DNA from: Pseudanabaena biceps
Lineage (GTDB): Bacteria > Cyanobacteriota > Cyanobacteriia > Pseudanabaenales > Pseudanabaenaceae
Direction: 5' to 3'
Assembly (NCBI GenBank): GCA_013361095.1
Contig: JAATWA010000001.1
Span: 1,351,001-1,415,000 of the forward strand
Length of the DNA: 64,000 bases
Shown: piece by piece, positions 53,359 through 63,507 of the stretch
How the letters are laid out: each line of letters starts with the position of its first letter
How positions within the stretch are numbered: position 1 is the first letter of the stretch
Program-made: the position numbers and the translations under genes
Notes under the pieces: generated by a model
Database searches by the model: none
The model's input: only the letters and a program-made list of their open reading frames with translations
Told to the model about the DNA's origin: nothing

Positions 53359-54543
53359 CTACAGTTTTAGTTTAAGTAAATTACTAATTGCTAACTCAAT
53401 CGTGCTGTCTTTCTTAGCAAAGCAGAATCTTAATCCATTAACTCGTTGGCGATCGGGTTGACTAAAGCAAGTACCAGGAACGGCAGCCACTAAGACTTCT
53501 TTTGCTAGCCTAAACGCGGCACTTTCGGCATCCTTAGCAATCACAGAGCTGTCAGTCCAAATGTAGTAAGCACCTTTGGGCAAAACGGGTGAGAGTCCAA
53601 TTTCTGCCAAAACTGGGTAAAGCCTATCCCGCTTACGCTGATAATCTGCCGCTAAATTGATGAAATATTCGCGACCAAATTGCATTGCTGTTAGGGCAGC
53701 GTGTTGAAGAGGGGCAGGAGCGCTAATCGTAATGAAGTCATGAATACGACGAATGGCAGCACTTAATTCTGGATTAGCAATTACATACCCTAAACGCCAA
53801 CCTGTAATACAGAAGGTTTTGGAAAATCCATTCACTACGATGGTGCGATCGCGCATTCCCTCAATACCCATGAGGCTAATATGCTCTTCTTCATAAATTA
53901 TATATTCGTAGATTTCATCGGTAATTGCGTATACGTCATACTGCTGACAAAGCTTGGCAATTATTTCTAATTCACTTCTGTTCCAGACTTTGCCTGTGGG
54001 GTTAGCAGGACTATTTATGATTACTGCTTTTAGTCCTTTTTTAAAGATTGGCTCTAGCATTTCTTGGGTGACTTGCCATTCTGGTGGTTGCAAGGTCACA
54101 AACTCTGGAATTCCGCCCACGGTGGCAAGGTTAGGAACGTAATTTTCATAAAATGGCTCAAATACAAGGACGCGATCGCCTTGATCAATTATTGACATCA
54201 GAGCCACGTTTAGACCTTCCGTAGCGCCACAACATACTGTAATTTCTGTTTCGGGATCAACGACGATGTGATTGTCCCTTTGCATTTTTTCGGCGATCGC
54301 CTCTCGGAGCTTATACCATCCCCAACTATCAGCGTACTGGTTGATATCTGCCGCGATCGCTTCTCTTGCCGCTTCCTTAAGTGCTTCTGGCGCTGGGAAA
54401 TCTGGTAAGCCTTGGGCAAGATTGATAGCTCCAAACCTTTCGCAGTAGCGAGAGGCTTCGCGAATTTGTGATTCTTTAATTTGAATGGCTCGTTGGGATA
54501 GCGAAACAGTAGTCAAGGGAAATATCTCTAAGCTTAAGTACAA
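53359..54543 (-). CDS. PLP-dependent class I/II aminotransferase
   Basis: A 394-residue aminotransferase of fold type I. Family marks are AINLAQGLPDFPAPEALKEA at the substrate arm, NSPANPTGKVWNR, DEIYEYIIY, and the PLP lysine in VNGFSKTFCITGWRLGYVIA. The QGLPDFPAP start places it with the kynurenine/methionine-type aminotransferases and cysteine-S-conjugate beta-lyases. The exact substrate is not predictable. The N-terminal 12 residues before VSLSQRAIQIKES may not be translated. Confidence 0.88.
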   Translation of the reverse strand: MYLSLEIFPLTTVSLSQRAIQIKESQIREASRYCERFGAINLAQGLPDFPAPEALKEAAREAIAADINQYADSWGWYKLREAIAEKMQRDNHIVVDPETEITVCCGATEGLNVALMSIIDQGDRVLVFEPFYENYVPNLATVGGIPEFVTLQPPEWQVTQEMLEPIFKKGLKAVIINSPANPTGKVWNRSELEIIAKLCQQYDVYAITDEIYEYIIYEEEHISLMGIEGMRDRTIVVNGFSKTFCITGWRLGYVIANPELSAAIRRIHDFITISAPAPLQHAALTAMQFGREYFINLAADYQRKRDRLYPVLAEIGLSPVLPKGAYYIWTDSSVIAKDAESAAFRLAKEVLVAAVPGTCFSQPDRQRVNGLRFCFAKKDSTIELAISNLLKLKL

Positions 54544-54667
54544 AGCGCCATAGGCGCTTTACATAATATAGCAATAAGCATTTATCGATTGATAGTTATT
54601 AGTTAGTACCTGAACCCCTCAATTCTTGCTGGTAAATGTGCCGAGAGCTCAAAAACAATAATCCAGT

Positions 54668-54928
54668 TTAAGCAAACTTCTGATGAATCATTTCAATTAC
54701 TCACACTTCTTCGGGAGTCATGATGCCATCTAGCATCGCAAATTTTTGACATTGGGCAAACAAAGATAACGCATACTCTGGCTTGATATCCTTTAGTAAA
54801 AACTCAAGCAGAAGTGGTGCATCCATACAGAGCAACCGCATAAAAAAATTGCGATCCTTAACTATCAAGCATTCCAGAAATTGACAAGTAAAAATACTTA
54901 GAATAGAAATCCTTACTGCGTAAGCCAT
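54668..54928 (-). pseudogene. small hypothetical gene with possible in-frame TGA
   Basis: A 75-residue frame from 54928 ends at TGA (54701-54703) after LDGIMTPEEV. The same frame continues with VIEMIHQKFA and a TAA at 54668. The read-through product LDGIMTPEEV-VIEMIHQKFA reads like one continuous helix, so the TGA may be a nonsense mutation. The family is not recognised. Confidence 0.35.
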
Positions 54929-55009
54929 CTATTTTTTATGCGGTTGCCCTGACCCATCATCCCTTAGATTACCTATAATTTACTCAACCCCAATAATTAG
55001 GAGTTAACA

Positions 55010-55175
55010 ATGCAAACGATTAGCGAACAATACATTGTTGATGCTCAAGGTCAACGTTTGAGCGTAGTTGTAGAATTTGCTTGCCCGTCTAGAAGAACTA
55101 GAAGAAATTTATGCCTTTGACCTAGCCGAAGAATTCCAAGATGAAGCTATACCATTTACTCAAGCGATCGGTTAG
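55010..55175 (+). pseudogene. frameshifted antitoxin-like gene
   Basis: ATG at 55010 (Shine-Dalgarno AGGAG upstream) starts MQTISEQYIVDAQGQRLSVV, the N-terminus of a common cyanobacterial prevent-host-death/RelB-type antitoxin. After VVEF the frame is lost (stop at 55118-55120). A different frame carries the expected C-terminus, LARLEELEEIYAFDLAEEF and PFTQAIG, and ends at TAG 55173-55175. A short deletion at about 55075-55085 explains both. Confidence 0.65.
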
Positions 55176-55277
55176 AACTTGAGGAGAGGAAATAGCAGGA
55201 AGAAGGAGATCGCCTACGCTCTCTAATCGAAGATCAAAAAAACAAGAATTAAAGATACTTTAAGGAGGCAGACAGCC

Positions 55278-55385
55278 ATGTTCAAAAGTTGTGAAGTTGC
55301 TATTGAAGGCGATCTCATTACATAGTTGGACGAAAAAACAAATTTCCAGACAACCCGCGTCACTATCTATATAGTTGCCCAATAA
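55278..55385 (+). pseudogene. small antitoxin-like gene with in-frame amber codon
   Basis: A strong Shine-Dalgarno (AAGGAGG, 55262-55268) precedes ATG 55278. MFKSCEVAIEGDLIT is followed by TAG (55323-55325) and then in frame LDEKTNFQTTRVTIYIVAQ to TAA. Relatives that I recall read IEGDRIEWLDE-like here, so the TAG probably replaced a Trp codon. It lies directly after the antitoxin remnant and before the psaB terminator. Confidence 0.55.
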
Positions 55386-55421
55386 AAAAGTCCCCCACAT
55401 TGCTGCGAGGGACTTTTTTAC
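55385..55421 (-). terminator. intrinsic terminator of psaAB
   Basis: AAAAAAGTCCC and GGGACTTTTTT with an inner CCCAC/GCTGCG loop region. The T-run on the minus strand follows the stem, 18 bp after the psaB stop. A-runs on the other side allow bidirectional use. Confidence 0.88.
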
Positions 55422-55438
55422 TTAACTAGCAAGCTAGA

Positions 55439-57655
55439 TTAACCGAAAGCAGTTGCTGTTGAGGCGATCAGGAAGGCGGCATACGTCAATATGTAGCCAA
55501 TCGTGAAGTGAGCCAAGCCAACCAAACGAGCTTGAACGATGGAGAGAGCCACAGGCTTGTCTTTCCACTGAACCAAACTTGCAAGAGGAGTGCGTTGGTG
55601 CGCCCAAACTAGGGTTTCGATCAATTCTTGCCAGTAACCACGCCAAGAGATCAAGAACATGAATCCAGTTGCCCAAACTAGGTGTCCGAATAGGAACATC
55701 CAAGCCCAAACAGAGATATTGTTCATGCCATAGGGGTTATAGCCATTGATCAACTGAGCAGAGTTGAGCCATAGGTAGTCACGGAGCCAGCCCATGATGG
55801 TGACAGAGGATTCGTTGAACTGAGCAACGTTACCTTGCCATACACCGAGGTGTTTCCAGTGCCAGTAGAAGGTTGTCCAACCGATTGTGTTCAACATCCA
55901 GAACATGGCAAGGTAGAAGGAATCCCATGCCGAGATATCGCAAGTACCGCCACGACCAGGACCGTCGCAAGGGAAGCTGTAGCCAAAGTCTTTTTTGTCT
56001 GGCATGAGCTTAGAACCACGAGCATCCAATGCACCCTTGACCAAGATCAAGGTGGTGGTGTGAAGACCTAGTGCGATCGCATGGTGAACTAGGAAGTCGC
56101 CAGGTCCAATGGTGAGGAACAAGGAGTTGCTATCAGAGTTGATACCAGCCAACCAACCAGGTAGGTAAGCAGCACCTGTGTTAGCAGGGATACTAGATGC
56201 ATTGGAGAGTAGTACATCAAAGCCATAGAGAGCTTTACCTTGAGCTGCTTGAATCCACTGTGCGAATACAGGCTCGATCAAGATTTGCTTTTCAGGAGTA
56301 CCAAACGCTTGCATTACGTCGTTATGAACGTAGATGCCGAGGGTGTGGAAGCCCAAGAATAGAGATACCCAGCTAAGGTGAGAGATGATTGCTTCTTTAT
56401 GCTCAAGCATACGTGCAAGCACGTTGTCCTTGTTAGCTTCGGGATCGTAGTCACGAACGAAGAAGATCGCACCGTGAGCAAATGCACCGACCATCAAGAA
56501 ACCAGCAATATATTGGTGATGAGTATATAGAGCAGCTTGAGTGGTGAAGTCCTTAGCGATGAACGCATAGGAAGGCATCGAGTACATGTGCTGAGCAACC
56601 AACGATGTGATTACGCCCAAAGAAGCAAGAGCAAGACCGAGTTGGAAGTGCAAAGAGTTGTTGATGGTGTCATACAAGCCTTTGTGTCCAGCGCCTAGCG
56701 CACCACCAAAAGGAGTGCCTTTAGGAGGATTGTGAGCATTCAAGATTTCTTTGATGCTGTGACCGATACCAAAGTTGGTGCGGTACATGTGACCAGCAAT
56801 GATGAACAATACTGCGATCGCCAAGTGGTGATGGGCAATGTCAGTCATCCAAAGAGACTCGGTTTGAGGATGGAAACCACCAAGGAAGGTCAGGATTGCT
56901 GTACCAGCGCCTTGAGATGTACCAAACACATGACCTGCGGTATCAGGATTCTGAGCATAGACACCCCAGTTACCAGTGAAGAAAGGTGCAAGACCTGCTG
57001 GATGAGGAGGAACGCTCAAGAAGTTGTCCCAACCGACATGGATACCGCGAGACTCAGGAATCGCAACGTGAACCATGTGACCAGTCCAAGCCAAAGAGCT
57101 AGCTCCGAACAAACCAGCCAAGTGGTGGTTTAGGCGAGATTCAGCATTTTTGAACCAAGAAAGGCTAGGACGGAAGCTGGGCTGGAGGTGCAACCAACCT
57201 GCGAAAAGCAGGACGGCAGCAAATACTAGCATCCAAATCGCTCCAGTGAATAGCTCAGCATTGGTACGCATACCGATGGTGTACCACCAGTGGTAAACGC
57301 CAGAGTAAGCAACGTTTACGGGGCCAGCAAGATCAGTTTGAGTGTAAGCCTCAACTGCTGCCTTACCAAAGTGAGGATCCCAAATCGCATGAGCGACGGG
57401 ACGTGTAGTGAGAGGATTTTTGATCCATTGCTCGAAGTTACCCTGCCACGCTACGTGAAACAGGTTGCCAGATGTCCACAGGAAGATGATTGCCAAGTGT
57501 CCGAAGTGCGAAGCAAAGATCTTTTGGTAAAGACTTTCTTCGGTGACACCATCATGGCTTTCAAAGTCATTCGCTGTGGCGATCGCATACCAGATCCGAC
57601 GGGTTGTTGGATCTTCTGCGAGAGCCTGGCTAAACTTAGGAAATTTCGTTGCCAT
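55439..57655 (-). CDS. psaB: photosystem I P700 chlorophyll a apoprotein A2
   Basis: A 738-residue PSI core protein of the thylakoid membrane with eleven membrane helices. The N-terminus [20 protein letters not shown] is diagnostic. The cluster F_X cysteines are in [20 protein letters not shown]. Start ATG at 57655, 36 bp after the psaA stop. Length normal. It forms the P700 heterodimer with PsaA. The gene ends next to an intrinsic terminator. The antisense frames are shadows. Confidence 0.98.
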   Translation of the reverse strand: MATKFPKFSQALAEDPTTRRIWYAIATANDFESHDGVTEESLYQKIFASHFGHLAIIFLWTSGNLFHVAWQGNFEQWIKNPLTTRPVAHAIWDPHFGKAAVEAYTQTDLAGPVNVAYSGVYHWWYTIGMRTNAELFTGAIWMLVFAAVLLFAGWLHLQPSFRPSLSWFKNAESRLNHHLAGLFGASSLAWTGHMVHVAIPESRGIHVGWDNFLSVPPHPAGLAPFFTGNWGVYAQNPDTAGHVFGTSQGAGTAILTFLGGFHPQTESLWMTDIAHHHLAIAVLFIIAGHMYRTNFGIGHSIKEILNAHNPPKGTPFGGALGAGHKGLYDTINNSLHFQLGLALASLGVITSLVAQHMYSMPSYAFIAKDFTTQAALYTHHQYIAGFLMVGAFAHGAIFFVRDYDPEANKDNVLARMLEHKEAIISHLSWVSLFLGFHTLGIYVHNDVMQAFGTPEKQILIEPVFAQWIQAAQGKALYGFDVLLSNASSIPANTGAAYLPGWLAGINSDSNSLFLTIGPGDFLVHHAIALGLHTTTLILVKGALDARGSKLMPDKKDFGYSFPCDGPGRGGTCDISAWDSFYLAMFWMLNTIGWTTFYWHWKHLGVWQGNVAQFNESSVTIMGWLRDYLWLNSAQLINGYNPYGMNNISVWAWMFLFGHLVWATGFMFLISWRGYWQELIETLVWAHQRTPLASLVQWKDKPVALSIVQARLVGLAHFTIGYILTYAAFLIASTATAFG

Positions 57656-57691
57656 TTTTACTTCAATTTCTCCGTTTAAATTTAAGCCAGT

Positions 57692-59944
57692 TTACCCAAG
57701 TGCACCGTAACGGGCTAGGAAGAATGCCCAAGTTGTAGCAATTCCACCTAAGAGGTAGTGAGCTAGACCTACTGCACGACCTTGAGTGATGCTCAAAGCG
57801 CGAGGAGAGATAGCAGGAGCGACGTTGAGCTTGTTATGTGCCCATACGATCGACTCAATGAGTTCTTGCCAGTAGCCGCGACCACTGAATAGGAACATGA
57901 GGCTAAATGCCCAGATGAAGTGAGCGCCCAAGAAGATCAAGCCATAAGCCGACAATGCCGAGCCATAGGATTGAATTACGTTGGAAGCTTGCGCCCACAA
58001 GAAGTCACGCAACCAGCCATTGATGGTCAACGCACTCTGTGCAAAGTTACCACCAGCCATGTTAGTTACATTTCCAGCCGCATCAACTGTACCGAAGATG
58101 TCAGACTGCATTTTCCAAGAGAAGTGGAAGATTACAACAGAAATACTGTTATACATCCAGAAAAGACCCAAGAAAACGTGATCCCATGCCGAAACTTGAC
58201 ATGTGCCGCCACGACCAGGACCGTCGCAAGGGAAGCGGAAACCGAGTTCAGCCTTGTCTGGAATCAAGCGAGAGCTGCGGGCATAAAGCACGCCTTTCAG
58301 CAAGATGAGGACAGTAACGTGAATGGTGAACGCATGGATGTGGTGTACCAAGAAGTCAGCCGTACCGAGAGCCATGTGAGCAGCAGCAACTTTACCGCCA
58401 ACAACAAGGGTTTCGCCGCCGAAGATGGGGCTAACGCTAGAGGTTGCGTAAGGAGCAGTTGTACCAGCAGCAGCAGCATGGATCCCTTGAATCCAGTTAG
58501 CGAAGACGGGCTTCAACTGAATTGCGGTGTCGGAGAACATATCTTGAGGACGACCCAATGCACGCATGGTGTCGTTGTGGATGTAAAGACCAAAGCTATG
58601 GAAGCCGAGGAAAATACAGACCCAGTTGAGGTGAGAAATGATGGCATCGCGTTGACGCAACATCCGATCAAGCAAGTTATTTACATTCTTGGCGGGATCG
58701 TAATCGCGAACCATGAAGATACCTGCGTGAGCAGCAGCACCACAGATACAGAAGCCGCCAATCCACATATGGTGTGTGAATAGAGAAACTTGGGTAGCGT
58801 AGTCGATCGCAATGTAAGGGTAAGCAGGCATCGCGTACATATGCTGTGCAACGATGATGGTCAAAGAACCCAACATTGCCAAGTTAACAGCTAGTTGTGC
58901 GTGCCAAGAAGAAGTCAAGATTTCGTATAGACCCTTGTGACCTTCACCAGTTAGAGGCCCCTTGTGAGCTTCGAGGATTTGCTTCATGCTGTGACCGATA
59001 CCCCAGTTGGTGCGGTACATATGTCCAGCGATGATGAAAAGTGTCGCGATCGCAAGGTGGTGGTGAGCTTGGTCAGTCAACCAGAGAGATCCAGTTTGAG
59101 GATTCAAACCACCCTTAAAGGTTAGGAAATCTGCATAAACACCCCAGTTCAAAGTGAAGAAAGGTGTTAGCCCCTGAGCAAAGCTAGGGAAGATGTCCGC
59201 CATCAAAGAAGGGTTGGTGATGAACTCATGGGGAAGAGGGATCTGATCAGCAGGTACGCCCTTATCAAGGTAGTAGTTGATAGGAATCGATACGTGGATC
59301 TGGTGTCCAGCCCAAGAAAGAGATCCTAAACCGAGTAAACCAGCCAAGTGGTGGTTCATCATCGATTCAGCATTCTTAAACCACTCAAGTTTAGGAGCTG
59401 CCTTGTGGTAGTGAAACCAACCAGCGAAGAACATCAAACCTGCCATCACCAAACCGCCAATTGCGGTGCAGAGGAGTTGATACTCGGTGGTGATACCAGA
59501 TGCTCTCCAAAGGTGGAACAAACCAGAAGTGATTTGAATACCTTGGAAACCGCCGCCCACATCGCCGTTCAAGATATCTTGACCAACAACGTTCCAGACT
59601 ACTTGAGCGCTGGGTTTGATGTGAACTGGGTCGGCTAACCAGCCAGTGTAGTTAGAGAATTTTGCGCCGTGGTAATACATACCACTGAGCCAAATAAAGA
59701 TAATACCTAGATGCCCAAAGTGAGCAGAGAAGATCTTACGGGCAGTATCTTCTTCGGTTGTGAAACTGTCAAAGTCATGCACATTGGCATGAAGATCCCA
59801 AATCCAAGTGGTGGTCTTTGGTCCCTTCTTTAAGGTGCGATCGAAGTGACCAGGTTGTCCCCATTTCTCAAAGGAAGTAGGTACTACGTCACGATCAACC
59901 ACAACCTTTACCTCTGTGTCTGGCTTTTGAGGAGTCATTGTCAT
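57692..59944 (-). CDS. psaA: photosystem I P700 chlorophyll a apoprotein A1
   Basis: A 750-residue PSI core protein. The F_X cysteines are in [20 protein letters not shown], and the N-terminal [20 protein letters not shown] is typical of PsaA. It is the first gene of the psaA-psaB operon, preceded by a 618-bp non-coding region that probably holds its light-regulated promoter. Length normal for the family. Confidence 0.98.
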   Translation of the reverse strand: MTMTPQKPDTEVKVVVDRDVVPTSFEKWGQPGHFDRTLKKGPKTTTWIWDLHANVHDFDSFTTEEDTARKIFSAHFGHLGIIFIWLSGMYYHGAKFSNYTGWLADPVHIKPSAQVVWNVVGQDILNGDVGGGFQGIQITSGLFHLWRASGITTEYQLLCTAIGGLVMAGLMFFAGWFHYHKAAPKLEWFKNAESMMNHHLAGLLGLGSLSWAGHQIHVSIPINYYLDKGVPADQIPLPHEFITNPSLMADIFPSFAQGLTPFFTLNWGVYADFLTFKGGLNPQTGSLWLTDQAHHHLAIATLFIIAGHMYRTNWGIGHSMKQILEAHKGPLTGEGHKGLYEILTSSWHAQLAVNLAMLGSLTIIVAQHMYAMPAYPYIAIDYATQVSLFTHHMWIGGFCICGAAAHAGIFMVRDYDPAKNVNNLLDRMLRQRDAIISHLNWVCIFLGFHSFGLYIHNDTMRALGRPQDMFSDTAIQLKPVFANWIQGIHAAAAGTTAPYATSSVSPIFGGETLVVGGKVAAAHMALGTADFLVHHIHAFTIHVTVLILLKGVLYARSSRLIPDKAELGFRFPCDGPGRGGTCQVSAWDHVFLGLFWMYNSISVVIFHFSWKMQSDIFGTVDAAGNVTNMAGGNFAQSALTINGWLRDFLWAQASNVIQSYGSALSAYGLIFLGAHFIWAFSLMFLFSGRGYWQELIESIVWAHNKLNVAPAISPRALSITQGRAVGLAHYLLGGIATTWAFFLARYGALG

Positions 59945-60562
59945 GTAAATTTTCCTCTCTCAGACTGTTAAGACAAAGTAGATTAAACGATTAGGCTGGC
60001 TCTCTCATATCGAGGAATCTATGAATGAGATAATTACTGCTTTACAAGAGTCGCCAAGCCACGATGTCGTAATTATAGATTTAGGCTTGTGTCGCTCTGG
60101 AGTCTTTGTAACAATTGTTTAGAATAGTCTTGTCTAGCTGGATCGTTTACTGTGCAATAAATTGATGTCACTTGATTTGTTTTATCTCAAAGTCAAGTTT
60201 TTTACTTTTCTTAATAAAACTTTATAAGCCACGCTTAATTCAGATTAATTTTAGGTTGAGTTAAGCCCCCAAAAGATTAAAACGGCGTTCCAATCTTTTT
60301 TTTTGATTTATGTCAAGTCAAGGTTGAGGCTTTGTGTAGTACAAGAAAACTCAAAGCGCTGTACCGACAAAATATTTTGCAAAAATCACGAAAGTTATAT
60401 TCAGATATATTCCGCAGAAATGAATCTAGGCACTAGCTAAGATACGTATACGAATATGTATGCATCTTATGATTAAGTGCTTAAGTCTATGGTTACTTAG
60501 ATTGGGAAAAAGCATACGTTTCAGCTACGGGTTTTGACACTAGAAAAACAATAACTAAATCA
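59945..60562. other. 618-bp divergent spacer upstream of psaA
   Basis: Long AT-rich region between psaA and the CHRD gene. A Shine-Dalgarno-like GAGAGGAAA (complement at 59951-59958) precedes psaA. One TTGTTACA on the minus strand (complement of 60107-60114) resembles a half HLR1/RpaB site, but no second half at the right distance was found. A fragment of the short motif (AAAGCGCTGTA) lies at 60353-60363. No gene seen. Confidence 0.5.
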
Positions 60563-61171
60563 ATGAAAAGATACCAAAAGCTCTTAATTAGCTTATTGTT
60601 AAGCGTTGTTACATGCTTATTTGCAATTAGCACAGCTAATCCCTCTCAAGCTACAAATAGTCAGCTTTCTTCAAATCAAGTTGATTTGGTTAACTATCAA
60701 AAACAAGCTGAATCAGAGCTAATCTCTCAGTCAGGCGATTCTACAAGCCAAAGTGTTCAGTTAAAAAGATTTTCTGCGATTTTACTAGGTGAAAATGTTT
60801 ATCCTAGTGCAGCTTCATCCAACGCTATAGGTGTAGTCGGGGCTGCGCTTAATGGAAATCGTTTGATTGTGCGCGGAGGTTTTAATTATTTGAGTAGTCC
60901 TCTTCGCAACTATGCCACTGATCCTGCGGTTCCACCTAACCCTAATGTTACTTCTGGGGTTCATATTCATCGTGGCACATCACAGCAAAATGGCGCTTTT
61001 CAATATGCTTTGGAAGTTCAGCCTAATTCCGATGGATTAGGGGGTACTGTCAAAGGTGAGTATACTTTGACCGATGAGCAACTTAAGCTGTTAAACGATG
61101 GCGGTCTCTATGTTGATCTTCATACTCAAAGTTTTAGGGCTGGCGAGTTAAGGGGAGTTCTCAAGGCTTAA
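60563..61171 (+). CDS. secreted CHRD-domain protein
   Basis: A 202-residue exported protein. The signal peptide covers about 1-30 (LLISLLLSVVTCLFAISTAN). The CHRD domain spans about 65-200, with TSGVHIHRGTSQQNGAFQYA and the closing DLHTQSFRAGELRGVLK, its characteristic end. CHRD domains are Ig-like or jelly-roll-like beta domains of unclear role in bacteria. The start MKRYQKLLISLLL is clear. It is a single gene, followed by two palindromes. Confidence 0.85.
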   Translation: MKRYQKLLISLLLSVVTCLFAISTANPSQATNSQLSSNQVDLVNYQKQAESELISQSGDSTSQSVQLKRFSAILLGENVYPSAASSNAIGVVGAALNGNRLIVRGGFNYLSSPLRNYATDPAVPPNPNVTSGVHIHRGTSQQNGAFQYALEVQPNSDGLGGTVKGEYTLTDEQLKLLNDGGLYVDLHTQSFRAGELRGVLKA

Positions 61172-61185
61172 TTTTATAGATATAA

Positions 61186-61228
61186 GCAAAATAGAGTTGC
61201 AGGGCTTTGCCTTGCAACTCTATTTTGC
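61186..61228. repeat. 20-bp palindrome, GC-TTT-GC centre
   Basis: GCAAAATAGAGTTGCAGGGC-TTT-GCC and so on, with one G-T mismatch. Downstream of the CHRD gene. Confidence 0.9.
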
Positions 61229-61283
61229 AAAACCAAAGAATCGAGGGGAGGCGCTTTGCGCCTCCCCTCGATTCTTTGGTTTT
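61229..61283. repeat. perfect 26-bp palindrome, GC-TTT-GC centre
   Basis: Perfect 26-bp arms starting AAAACCAAAGAATCGAGGGG around GCGC-TTT-GCGC. Directly abuts the preceding palindrome. Confidence 0.92.
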
Positions 61284-61343
61284 CATTAGGATGAAAGCGT
61301 TAAACTCATTGTTACCCCAAGATCAATAGTCTAAATTTTTACT

Positions 61344-63401
61344 ATGTCAAACCGTCTCGCGCGATCGCAAAGTCTTTATTTAAGAAAACACGCTGAAAAT
61401 CCGATTGACTGGTATCCTTGGGGCGACGAAGCGCTAGACAGAGCAAGATCAGAAAATAAACCGATTTTTTTGTCGATTGGCTATTCGAGCTGCCACTGGT
61501 GCACAGTGATGGAACATGAGGCTTTTTCTGATACGGTGATCGCCGACTACATGAATGAGCAATTTGTAGCAATCAAAGTGGATCGTGAGGAGCGACCTGA
61601 CTTAGACAGCATTTATATACAAGCTGTGCAGATAATGGGCGAAAGTGGGGGGTGGCCTTTAAATTTATTTCTGGCTCCAGACGATTTAGTTCCTTTTTAT
61701 GGTGGTACTTATTTCCCTATTGAGCCACGCTATGGGCGACCAGGATTTTTGCGAGTTATGCAATCCATTCGGGAGATTTATCACGATCGCCAACAGGATA
61801 TTAAAGAGTATAAGAATCAAATTGTTCGCAATCTCCATCAAGTAAACAAGCTCATTCCTGTGCCGATTGTTAGCGATCAAGCGCTCGCTGAGGGAACCAT
61901 AAAATGTGCTGAAGTCGTTACTAATCGTGATTATGGAACTTGTTTTCCGATGATTCCCTATGCCAATTTTTTATTAATGGCAAGTCGGTTTGAAAATGAG
62001 CAAACCAGCACAACCGTATTTAAGAATAAAGCTCAACAAAGAGGTTTGGATTTAGCGCTTGGGGGCATATTTGACCATGTAGCTGGGGGCTGGCATCGCT
62101 ACACGGTGGATCAAACTTGGACAGTACCGCATTTTGAAAAGATGTTGTACGACAATGGTTTGATCATGGAATATCTGGCAAATGTCTGGATGTCTGGACT
62201 ACAAGAACCCGCGATCGCCCGTGCTTGTGAAGCAACTGCAACATGGCTTCAGAGAGAAATGCTAGCGGAAGAAGGATGTTTTTATGCATCTCAAGATGCC
62301 GATAGCGAAGGTAAAGAGGGGAAATTTTGGGTATGGAGCTACAGCGAACTAAAAAAGATTTTTAGTGCTACTGATTTAGAAATGCTCGCTCAAGAATTTA
62401 CGATTTCGGTTAATGGCAATTTTGAAGAGCATAATGTTTTGCAGCGTAAGCAGGGAGGAGAACTATCACCAGAAATAGAAACTTGCTTGACTCAATTATT
62501 TCAACGGCGCTATGGCGAATATTCACGGGCTACGGATGCTTTTCCTGTGGCTCGGAGTCAGACAGATATTCGGGAGATTGACTGGGAGGGACGTGTGCCA
62601 CCTGTAACTGATACCAAGGCAATCACAGCTTGGAATGCTCTCATGATTTCAGGATTGGCAACGGCTTACCGAGCTTTTTTAAAGCCAATTTATAAGCAGC
62701 TAGCAGTTAATGCGGCTAAATTTATTCTTGAAAATCAATGGATTGAAGGGCGATTACAGCGCATTAACTATGAAGGTCAAGCATCGGTAGTGGCGCAGTC
62801 TGAAGATTATGCTCTATTAATTAAGGCTCTTTTGGATTTGCATCAAGCCATTCCTGAGCAAGCAGATTTCTATTTACAACAGGCGATCGCAGTTCAATCT
62901 GAGTTTGATCGTGATTTTTGGGATGTGATGTCTGGGGGCTATTTCAATACCACCAGTGAATCTAGCCAACACTTGCTATTGCGAGAGCGAAATTATCGCG
63001 ATAACGCTACGCCTTCCCCCAATGGCATCGCGATCGCCAATTTAGTAAGACTGGCTAGCCTGACAGAAAAATTAGAATATTTAGATCGGGCTGAATTGGG
63101 ACTCAAACGTTTTGGTCATGTGATCACCAACAATCCTGTCACTTGTCCTAGTTTATTAGTCGCCTTTGACTGGTTTCGTAACCATACACTTGTGCGGACT
63201 AAGCCTGATTATTACGCCGAGCTTAATCAGCAATATTTACCTTCAGCGATGCTTCGTGTTGATCAACATTTATCGCAGAATTCATCAAACTCTGATGCGA
63301 TCGCGATCGTGTGTCAGGGCTTTGCGTGTTTAGCGCCTGCGACTAGTCGAGAAATGTGCAATCAGCAGCTACATCAAAGTATGAATAGAGTCTACAAATA
63401 A
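61344..63401 (+). CDS. thioredoxin-domain protein, DUF255/YyaL (SSP411) family
   Basis: A 685-residue soluble protein. The N-terminal DUF255 thioredoxin-like domain has [20 protein letters not shown] and the CxxC motif in [18 protein letters not shown]. The rest is an (alpha/alpha)6-barrel with [20 protein letters not shown] and [16 protein letters not shown], similar to N-acylglucosamine epimerase-type folds. The enzymatic role is not established. Length normal. The final codons and stop are part of the following palindrome. Confidence 0.92.
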   Translation: MSNRLARSQSLYLRKHAENPIDWYPWGDEALDRARSENKPIFLSIGYSSCHWCTVMEHEAFSDTVIADYMNEQFVAIKVDREERPDLDSIYIQAVQIMGESGGWPLNLFLAPDDLVPFYGGTYFPIEPRYGRPGFLRVMQSIREIYHDRQQDIKEYKNQIVRNLHQVNKLIPVPIVSDQALAEGTIKCAEVVTNRDYGTCFPMIPYANFLLMASRFENEQTSTTVFKNKAQQRGLDLALGGIFDHVAGGWHRYTVDQTWTVPHFEKMLYDNGLIMEYLANVWMSGLQEPAIARACEATATWLQREMLAEEGCFYASQDADSEGKEGKFWVWSYSELKKIFSATDLEMLAQEFTISVNGNFEEHNVLQRKQGGELSPEIETCLTQLFQRRYGEYSRATDAFPVARSQTDIREIDWEGRVPPVTDTKAITAWNALMISGLATAYRAFLKPIYKQLAVNAAKFILENQWIEGRLQRINYEGQASVVAQSEDYALLIKALLDLHQAIPEQADFYLQQAIAVQSEFDRDFWDVMSGGYFNTTSESSQHLLLRERNYRDNATPSPNGIAIANLVRLASLTEKLEYLDRAELGLKRFGHVITNNPVTCPSLLVAFDWFRNHTLVRTKPDYYAELNQQYLPSAMLRVDQHLSQNSSNSDAIAIVCQGFACLAPATSREMCNQQLHQSMNRVYK

Positions 63402-63445
63402 TAAAAGGCGGCGCTAAGCGCCGCCTTTTATTATTTGTAGACTCT
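63387..63445. repeat. perfect 28-bp palindrome overlapping the DUF255 stop
   Basis: Perfect 28-bp arms starting AGAGTCTACAAATAATAAAA around GCGC-TAA-GCGC. The left arm is coding sequence for the last residues (RVYK) plus the stop; the right arm is its exact inverse copy outside the gene. Confidence 0.93.
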
Positions 63446-63449
63446 AACC

Positions 63450-63500
63450 AGTCAAGAATTAGCGTTGCGGCGCTTTGCGCCGCAACGCTAATTCTTGACT
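63450..63500. repeat. perfect 24-bp palindrome, GC-TTT-GC centre
   Basis: Perfect 24-bp arms starting AGTCAAGAATTAGCGTTGCG around GCGC-TTT-GCGC, between the DUF255 gene and the convergent ndhF1. Confidence 0.93.
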
Positions 63501-63507
63501 GAGGAAT

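Noticed and set aside
13469..55325. Reassignment of TAG to tryptophan, or general amber suppression
   Set aside because: Two small genes have TAG where Trp is expected, but all core genes here use TGG for Trp, and other genes (psbL, rpmH) end with TAG. Decay by G-to-A mutation is simpler.
60107..60114. HLR1/RpaB regulatory site for psaA
   Set aside because: Only one TTGTTACA half-site was seen; a second half at the required spacing is missing.
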